Below, in pieces: positions 6,451 through 10,604 of a DNA stretch of 10,604 nt. The stretch comes from Pseudomonadota bacterium (GTDB lineage Bacteria > Myxococcota > Myxococcia > Myxococcales > Anaeromyxobacteraceae), in the NCBI GenBank assembly GCA_023411405.1, contig JAEYOU010000561.1, positions 1 to 10,604 on the forward strand. The letters are read 5' to 3'. Numbering within the stretch: position 1 is the first letter of the stretch; every line of letters starts with the position of its first letter. Below the pieces are notes generated by a model. The model ran no database searches. It was not told where the DNA came from and saw only the letters and a program-made list of their open reading frames with translations. The position numbers and the translations under genes were made by a program.

Positions 6451-8064
6451 ATGAGCGACGACATCGCGGTCGGCATCGATCTTGGTACGAGCTACAGCTG
6501 CGTGGCCGCGGCGCAGGAGGACGGCGCCGCGCCCACGGTCCTCCCCAACGAGTGGGGCGAGCGGACCCACGCCTCGGTCGTGTCCTTCCTGGACGACGGG
6601 ACGGTCCTCGTCGGGAACGACGCGAAGAAAAACATCATCACCAACGCCGAGAACACCATCTACTCGGCGAAGCGCCTCATCGGCCGCTTCTTCTTCTCCG
6701 ACGAGGTGAAGAAGGCGCAGGCGGTGATGCCGTACCGGATCGTGGAGGGGCCCAACAACTCGGTCCGCCTCGGGGTGCGCGACAAGGTGTTCGCGGTGCC
6801 GGAGGTCTCGGCGCTCGTCCTCAAGGAGCTCAAGGCGATCGCCGAGACCGCCCTCGGGTGCGAGGTGAAGAAGGCGGTGGTCACGTGCCCCGCCTACTTC
6901 AACGACAACCAGCGCCAGGCGACCAAGGACGCCGGCAAGATCGCCGGCCTCGAGGTGCTCCGCATCATCAACGAGCCGACGGCCGCGGCGCTCGCCTACG
7001 GGTTCGGCAGGGACATCTCGCAGAAGATCTGCGTGTACGACCTCGGCGGCGGCACCTTCGACGTCTCCATCCTGGAGATCGGCAAGGACGTCTTCGAGGT
7101 GCTCTCCACCGCCGGCGACACCTACCTGGGCGGCGACGACTTCGACGACCGGATCATGACCTGGCTCGCGGACGACTTCCTCGCCCGCCACGGCCTCGAC
7201 CTCCGGCAGAACAAGTTCTGCCTGCAGATGCTCAAGGAGGCGGGCGAGCGGGCGAAGATCGAGGTGGGCCGCGACGGCGTCGCCGACATCCACGTCCCCG
7301 GCGTCTGCCAGTCGCCCGAGGGCGAGGTGCTCGACCTCAAGGCCCGGCTCACCGGCGACCAGTTCAACCGGATGGTGATGGACCTCGTGCAGCGGACGTT
7401 CAAGGTCTGCGACGAGGCCCTCCAGTCCGCGCGCCTCACGGCCGGCGACGTGGACGCGGTGATCCTCGTCGGCGGCCCCACGCGCCTGCCGATCATCCGG
7501 AACAGCGTCCGCCACTACTTCCAGCGCGACCCAATGACCGGCATCGACCCCGACGAGGTCGTCGCCCAGGGCGCGGCGATCCAGGCGCGCGCGCTGCTCT
7601 CGACGCGCGCCGCGGAGTACGGGCAGGCGAGCTACCTGCTCGACGTCACCCCGCTCACCCTGCGAGTCGGCACGGTCGGCGGCTTCACCGAGCCCATCAT
7701 CGACAAGAACACGCCCATTCCGATCGAGAAGTCGAAGACCTTCACCACGAGCCGCGACGGCCAGGACCGCGTCCGGATCCGGGTCTACCAGGGCGAGAAC
7801 AACAAGGCCGAGGGGTGCGAGCTGCTGGGCGAGTTCGAGTTCACCGGGTTCCGGATCGGCTACCGGGGCGAGGTGCAGATCCAGGTCACCTTCGAGATCG
7901 ACTCGAACGGCATCGTCAACGTCTCTGCGACCGACCTCGAGACCGGCCAGAAGACCTCGACCACCATCAATCTCTCCTCCGGCCTCTCCGAGAACGACCT
8001 CCAGAAGGCGATCGACGACAACGCCGCGGTCGAGCTCGCGCGCGGCGGGCCGCGGGCGGCCTGA
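6451..8064 (+). CDS. Hsp70/DnaK-like chaperone lacking the C-terminal lid
   Basis: A 537-aa Hsp70. The ATPase domain is intact: IDLGTSYS (9-16) for phosphate 1, INEPTAAALAYG, DLGGGTFD (197-204) for phosphate 2, and VILVGGPTRLP (337-347) for the adenosine site. The linker reads ASYLLDVTPL (393-402), where DnaK has VLLLD. The beta-type substrate-binding domain follows and ends with SSGLSENDL, after which only about 20 residues remain. DnaK continues for roughly another 100 residues with the helical lid, absent here. Only 77 nt separate the stop from the next gene, so this is a natural end rather than a frameshift. The protein should bind and hydrolyse ATP, but client exchange may be fast or partner-dependent. 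There is no clear ribosome site before ATG 6451. It resembles accessory DnaK homologues of myxobacteria (for example StkA or SglK in Myxococcus), but I cannot assign it to one. Confidence 0.93.
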   Translation: MSDDIAVGIDLGTSYSCVAAAQEDGAAPTVLPNEWGERTHASVVSFLDDGTVLVGNDAKKNIITNAENTIYSAKRLIGRFFFSDEVKKAQAVMPYRIVEGPNNSVRLGVRDKVFAVPEVSALVLKELKAIAETALGCEVKKAVVTCPAYFNDNQRQATKDAGKIAGLEVLRIINEPTAAALAYGFGRDISQKICVYDLGGGTFDVSILEIGKDVFEVLSTAGDTYLGGDDFDDRIMTWLADDFLARHGLDLRQNKFCLQMLKEAGERAKIEVGRDGVADIHVPGVCQSPEGEVLDLKARLTGDQFNRMVMDLVQRTFKVCDEALQSARLTAGDVDAVILVGGPTRLPIIRNSVRHYFQRDPMTGIDPDEVVAQGAAIQARALLSTRAAEYGQASYLLDVTPLTLRVGTVGGFTEPIIDKNTPIPIEKSKTFTTSRDGQDRVRIRVYQGENNKAEGCELLGEFEFTGFRIGYRGEVQIQVTFEIDSNGIVNVSATDLETGQKTSTTINLSSGLSENDLQKAIDDNAAVELARGGPRAA

Positions 8065-8067
8065 GAC

Positions 8068-8130
8068 ATGAAGCGGAGCGAACTCACCCTGGGGCGGGGG
8101 GCCCCGGCGAAGCTGGGGGGAGGGGCATAG
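8068..8130 (+). CDS. Possible 20-codon leader ORF between hsp70 and the J-protein gene
   Basis: ATG 8068 lies 3 nt after the hsp70 stop and opens a 20-residue frame (begins MKRSELTL, ends LGGGA) closed by TAG at 8128-8130. Ribosomes ending hsp70 could restart here. No ribosome site of its own is seen and there is no homology evidence; it may be chance in a structured spacer. Confidence 0.2.
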   Translation: MKRSELTLGRGAPAKLGGGA

Positions 8131-8134
8131 CCCC
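8089..8134 (+). promoter_or_regulatory. Two tandem G/C stem-loops between hsp70 and the J-protein gene
   Basis: The first stem pairs CTGGGGC (8089-8095) with GCCCCGG (8101-8107), including one G-T wobble. The second pairs GGGGC (8122-8126) with GCCCC (8130-8134) around ATA. They end 7 nt before ATG 8142 and have no T-run. They could lower expression of the downstream genes relative to hsp70, or mark a dispersed genomic repeat. Confidence 0.4.
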
Positions 8135-8141
8135 CGTTCCT

Positions 8142-8705
8142 ATGGACGCGGCATTCCTCATCGAGGTCGAGACGCTCGCCACGGTCCTCGACCAGCTCGA
8201 CTACTTCGGCGTGCTCAAGGTCCCGCAGACCGCGACGCCGGGCGAGATCAAGGCCGCGTACTACCGCGAGTCGCGGGCGTACCACCCCGACCGCTACGCC
8301 GCCCTCGAGTCGGCCGAGCTCAAGGAGATGATCGGCCGCATCTACCGGCGCGTGAACGAGGCGTACACCGTCCTGCGCGACGACCGGAAGCGGGCCAAGT
8401 ACCTCGCCGACGTCACCGGCCCCGAGCGGGAGCAGAAGCTGCGCTTCACCGAGCAGGACGAGGCCCAGGTGAAGGAGGCGCAGAAGAAGAAGATCGAGGA
8501 GCAGTTCGGCCAGACCCCGAACGGCCGCAAGTTCTACGCCGCCGCGCTCAAGGAGATCGAGGCCGGGCGCTGGGACGCCGCCGAGCGCGCGCTGAAGAGC
8601 GCGCTGATGTACGAGGCGGGGAACCAGAAGTTCAAGGAGCAGCTCGCGTTCGTCCAGGCCGAGTGGGACAAGGTCCGGCCGAAGGGCGATTACAGGATAA
8701 AGTAG
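8142..8705 (+). CDS. J-domain co-chaperone with C-terminal TPR-like segment
   Basis: A 187-aa soluble protein. Residues about 20-90 form a J domain: DYFGVLKV, the helix around AAYYRESRAY, the invariant HPD at 48-50, and a NEAYTVLRD-type helix. It lacks the Gly/Phe-rich and zinc-finger regions of full-length DnaJ. A charged, Lys/Glu-rich linker (about 95-125) leads to a TPR-like helical pair (about 128-172, GRKFYAAALKEIEAGRW onward). J domains stimulate ATP hydrolysis by Hsp70, and the natural partner is the lidless Hsp70 encoded just upstream. ATG 8142 is chosen because the N-terminal helix leading into the J domain begins there; the region before it is a structured spacer, and no good ribosome site is visible. 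The stop is 5 nt before the CvpA-family start. Confidence 0.9.
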   Translation: MDAAFLIEVETLATVLDQLDYFGVLKVPQTATPGEIKAAYYRESRAYHPDRYAALESAELKEMIGRIYRRVNEAYTVLRDDRKRAKYLADVTGPEREQKLRFTEQDEAQVKEAQKKKIEEQFGQTPNGRKFYAAALKEIEAGRWDAAERALKSALMYEAGNQKFKEQLAFVQAEWDKVRPKGDYRIK

Positions 8706-8710
8706 CCGCC

Positions 8711-9397
8711 GTGCCCCTCGACCTCCTCGTCCTCCTCGTGCTCGCGCTGTTCGCTCTCCACGGGGCGGCGGGCGGCGCGCTGAAGCAGGTCGTGCAGCTC
8801 CTCGCCGCCCTCGTCGGCTGGCTCGCCGCCCGGCACCTCGCCGCGCCGGTCGCGGTCGGGCTGGCGCGGATGGGCGGCCTCGCGCGGCCCGCCGCGGTCG
8901 CGCTCCTCTTCTTCGGGACGTTCGCGCTCGTCTCGCTCGTCGGCGCCGCCGTGCTGCGCGCGACGTCGATCTCGACGGTGGTGCGCGGGCCGACCGATCG
9001 CGGGGCCGGCGCGGTGCTCGGCGGCGTCAAGGGCGGGCTCATCGTCTGGGTGCTGCTCTCCGCGCTCGCCCTCGCCGACCGCGCGCTGCCCGCGCGCCTC
9101 GAGGCCATGAGCGCGCGCAGCCAGTACAAGGCGCTCGCCGCGCGCCACAACCTCCTCCACCGCCTCGCCCCCGAGAAGGCGCGGCTCCTCGAGCGGCTCC
9201 TCTCGGTGGTGCGCGAGGCGCGGCAGCCGGGCGCCGCGGTCTCCCCCGAGGCGGCGCAGCTCCTCGCCGACCCGCGGATGAAGCGGCTCGCGGAGGCCGG
9301 AGCGCAGGTGGATCCGGCCGAGGCCGAGCGGCTGCTCGACGATCCGGTGGTCCGGGATCTCGTCGAGCGGATCCGGGCGCGGGGGGCGGGGGAGTAG
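8711..9397 (+). CDS. CvpA-family inner-membrane protein with charged C-terminal tail
   Basis: A 228-aa protein with about four transmembrane segments in residues 1-125, including a Gly-rich turn (HGAAGGALKQ) after the first helix and the RGAGAVLGGVKGGLIVWVLL helix typical of the CvpA (colicin V production) family, whose molecular role is poorly defined. Residues about 130-228 are a soluble, Arg/Glu/Ala-rich tail with two similar segments, LLADPRMKRLAE and LLDDPVVRDLVE. GTG 8711 is chosen because the hydrophobic N-terminus begins there; GTG 8663 in the same frame lies inside the J-protein gene. The 5-nt gap after the J-protein stop, with AGGA at 8694-8697 inside that gene, suggests translational coupling and a shared transcript with the Hsp70 and J protein. 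Confidence 0.82.
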   Translation: MPLDLLVLLVLALFALHGAAGGALKQVVQLLAALVGWLAARHLAAPVAVGLARMGGLARPAAVALLFFGTFALVSLVGAAVLRATSISTVVRGPTDRGAGAVLGGVKGGLIVWVLLSALALADRALPARLEAMSARSQYKALAARHNLLHRLAPEKARLLERLLSVVREARQPGAAVSPEAAQLLADPRMKRLAEAGAQVDPAEAERLLDDPVVRDLVERIRARGAGE

Positions 9398-9474
9398 GGC
9401 GCGGGCGTTCGGGTCGGTCGCGCGCGTCGCGTTCGCGCCGGAGGCGCCCTGAGCTCGGCGAGGCCGTCGTACGT
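9398..9474. other. Short convergent spacer between the cvpA-like gene and lysR-family gene
   Basis: 77 nt of GC-rich DNA between two gene ends. A strong stem followed by a T-run would be expected for a shared terminator, but I see none on either strand. Confidence 0.5.
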
Positions 9475-10374
9475 TCACCGCCCTCCGCCCGCCCTCCGCA
9501 GCTCCTCCGCCACCGCCTCCACGAACGCGCGCACCTTCGGCAGCGCCGACCGGCCGGGCAGCGAGACGGCATGCACGGGCAGCTCCTCGCACGCGGCCTC
9601 GGGGAGGACCTCGACGAGCGTCCCGGCCGCGAGCGGGCGCGCGACCATGAAGTCGCACGCCCAGAGGAGCCCCGCGCCCGCGACGGCGAGCTCGACCAGC
9701 GCCTCCGCGCCGTCCACGAGGGCCCTCCGGCCGGGGGCGATCTCGCGCACGGCCCCGCCCTGGCGCAGGCGCCACGGGACCGCGTGGCCGTTCCAGACGG
9801 CGGCGAGGCGGTCGTGGTCCTCGAGGTCGTCGAGCGAGCGCGGCCGCCCCCTCCGCCGGAGGTAGGCCGGCGCGCCGCACACGATCATCCGGATCTTCCC
9901 CAGGCCCCGCGCGACGAGCGACGAGTCGGCGAGCGCGCCCACCCGGACGGAGAGGTCGATGCCCTCGGCGAGCGGATCGGCCGCGACGTCCCGCAGCGAG
10001 AGCTCGACCTGGACCTCGCGGTGCCGGGCCAGGTACCCCGCCAGCGCGGGGGCGACCACGTGGCGGCCGATCACCGTCGGCGCCTCGACCCGGAGCGTCC
10101 CCGCGGGCCGCCTCCGGAGGGCCGCGACCGCCTCGTGCGCCTCGCGGAGCTCACGCAGGCCGCCGCGCGCGCGCTCGCAGAACGCGCGCCCTTCGTCCGA
10201 GAGGCGCACCGCGCGCGTGGTGCGGTCGAGCAGCCGGACCCCGAGGTCCCGCTCGAGCTGCGCGACGCGGCGGCTGAGCGCCGAGGGGCTGATGCGCAGC
10301 CGGCGCGCCGCCCGCGTGAAGCTGCCGAGGTCCGCCGCCTCCAGCAGCGCCTCCATGTTTCCGAGCCGATCCAT
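9475..10374 (-). CDS. LysR-family transcriptional regulator
   Basis: A 299-aa protein with the standard LysR layout. An N-terminal winged helix-turn-helix spans about 7-65 (GSFTRAARRLRISPSALSRR at 17-36, then LERDLGVRLLDRTTR), followed by a linker helix and a periplasmic-binding-protein-like effector domain (about 90-295). The DNA-binding part and the MDRLGNMEALLEAADLGSF start resemble the large CrgA/AaeR-like group; the effector cannot be read from sequence. ATG 10374 is chosen because GGAGGA (10379-10384) precedes it and it gives the normal family length. An in-frame start at 10443 would add 23 basic residues and overlap the operator candidate. The gene is divergent from the one at 10513 and converges with the CvpA-family gene. 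Confidence 0.93.
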   Translation of the reverse strand: MDRLGNMEALLEAADLGSFTRAARRLRISPSALSRRVAQLERDLGVRLLDRTTRAVRLSDEGRAFCERARGGLRELREAHEAVAALRRRPAGTLRVEAPTVIGRHVVAPALAGYLARHREVQVELSLRDVAADPLAEGIDLSVRVGALADSSLVARGLGKIRMIVCGAPAYLRRRGRPRSLDDLEDHDRLAAVWNGHAVPWRLRQGGAVREIAPGRRALVDGAEALVELAVAGAGLLWACDFMVARPLAAGTLVEVLPEAACEELPVHAVSLPGRSALPKVRAFVEAVAEELRRAGGGR

Positions 10375-10432
10375 CCCGTCCTCCGCGATCCGTGCGTCCC
10401 GCGCAAGAGTGAGCTTCCGGAGACGAACGCGC

Positions 10433-10447
10433 ATGCGCCGCACGCAT
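10433..10447. promoter_or_regulatory. LysR-type operator candidate (T-N11-A dyad)
   Basis: ATGCG-N5-CGCAT is a perfect interrupted dyad containing T10434-N11-A10446, the classic LysR-family box. It lies 58 nt before the lysR-family start and 65 nt before the divergent start, where such regulators usually bind to control themselves and the neighbour. Confidence 0.5.
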
Positions 10448-10462
10448 CATTAGGCGTCTCTC

Positions 10463-10497
10463 CGCGCCGGCGCCGCGCTCCCCGCGCGGCCGGCGCG
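10463..10497 (+). repeat. 9-bp GC inverted repeat in the leader of the divergent gene
   Basis: CGCGCCGGC (10463-10471) and GCCGGCGCG (10489-10497) pair around 17 nt, ending 4 nt before the ribosome site. Such repeats arise readily by chance at this GC content, so a role in translation control is only possible. Confidence 0.3.
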
Positions 10498-10501
10498 CCC
10501 T

Positions 10502-10509
10502 GGAGGTGA
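10502..10509 (+). promoter_or_regulatory. Strong ribosome binding site for the gene at 10513
   Basis: GGAGGTGA is a near-perfect anti-16S match a few bases before ATG 10513. It is the strongest in the window and supports a real, well-translated gene at the right edge. Confidence 0.75.
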
Positions 10510-10512
10510 CCC

Positions 10513-10604
10513 ATGTCGACCCGGACCCCGGAGAGGGCGAGCGCGCAGACGCTCCAGTACGCGCACGCCACGCTGCTCCTCACCGTCGTGCACCACGTCT
10601 ACGG
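10513..10604 (+). CDS. Start of an unidentified gene, cut by the right edge
   Basis: Thirty codons are visible, beginning MSTRTPERASAQTLQYAHAT and continuing with LLLTVVHHVY. A polar start is followed by a hydrophobic stretch rich in Leu and Val with two His residues, which could be the first membrane helix of an integral membrane protein. That is too little to name a family. The start is well supported by GGAGGTGA at 10502-10509. It is divergent from the LysR-family regulator across a 138-nt region with a T-N11-A dyad, so it is the likely regulated target. Confidence 0.7.
   Translation, partial: MSTRTPERASAQTLQYAHATLLLTVVHHVY

Noticed and set aside
6409..7515. A 368-codon minus-strand frame opposite hsp70
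   Set aside because: Its Val/Glu/His/Asp-rich translation is the usual antisense shadow of a GC-rich gene; there are no motifs or ribosome site.
6552..8141. N-terminal extension of the J-domain protein through the hsp70 region
   Set aside because: The frame is open by GC bias only. The hsp70 frame is unmistakable there, and the J protein starts naturally at 8142.
8690..9880. A 396-codon minus-strand frame opposite the cvpA-like gene
   Set aside because: It is Arg/Pro-rich, has no recognisable domain, and overlaps two well-supported genes in other frames.

Overview
This window is very GC-rich DNA whose third codon positions are nearly all G or C, so long spurious open frames appear on both strands. 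Several features point to a myxobacterium, most likely close to Anaeromyxobacter: a secreted protein ending in a MYXO-CTERM-type sorting signal, MopE-like metal-binding repeats in that protein, and an adjacent CPBP-type intramembrane protease. The genus is an inference from gene style, not a match I could check.

Layout, left to right. (1) 1-3348, minus strand: a gene of at least 1,116 codons with no stop before the left edge. It encodes a secreted or surface mosaic protein with a signal peptide, an unidentified domain of about 450 residues, a Cys-rich zone with four MopE-like motifs, a zone of short C-x-x-G-x-x-C repeats, and a C-terminal Cys / transmembrane / Arg-cluster tail. (2) 3456-4268, plus strand: a divergent CPBP glutamic-type intramembrane protease, the enzyme class proposed to process MYXO-CTERM tails. 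(3) 4350-5396, plus strand: a dGTPase-like HD-domain dNTP triphosphohydrolase, possibly on a leaderless transcript. (4) 5413-6255, minus strand, convergent with the dGTPase: a class II glutamine amidotransferase-fold protein that lacks the N-terminal cysteine nucleophile. (5) 6451-9397, plus strand: an apparent operon of an Hsp70 without its lid, a J-domain protein with a TPR-like tail, and a CvpA-family membrane protein. It has a good sigma-70-like promoter and a palindrome at the predicted transcript start. (6) 9475-10374, minus strand: a LysR-family regulator, divergent from (7) a gene starting at 10513 that runs off the right edge. A T-N11-A dyad lies between them.

How the parts may work together. 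The left pair looks like a sorting substrate beside a candidate sorting protease. The central operon looks like a specialised chaperone unit, with a J protein to stimulate the Hsp70 and a membrane partner encoded 5 bases downstream. The right-hand pair has the usual layout of a LysR regulator and a divergent target. No tRNA, rRNA, CRISPR array, insertion sequence, integrase or attachment site was seen. The window reads as chromosomal backbone with lineage-specific genes rather than a mobile island.
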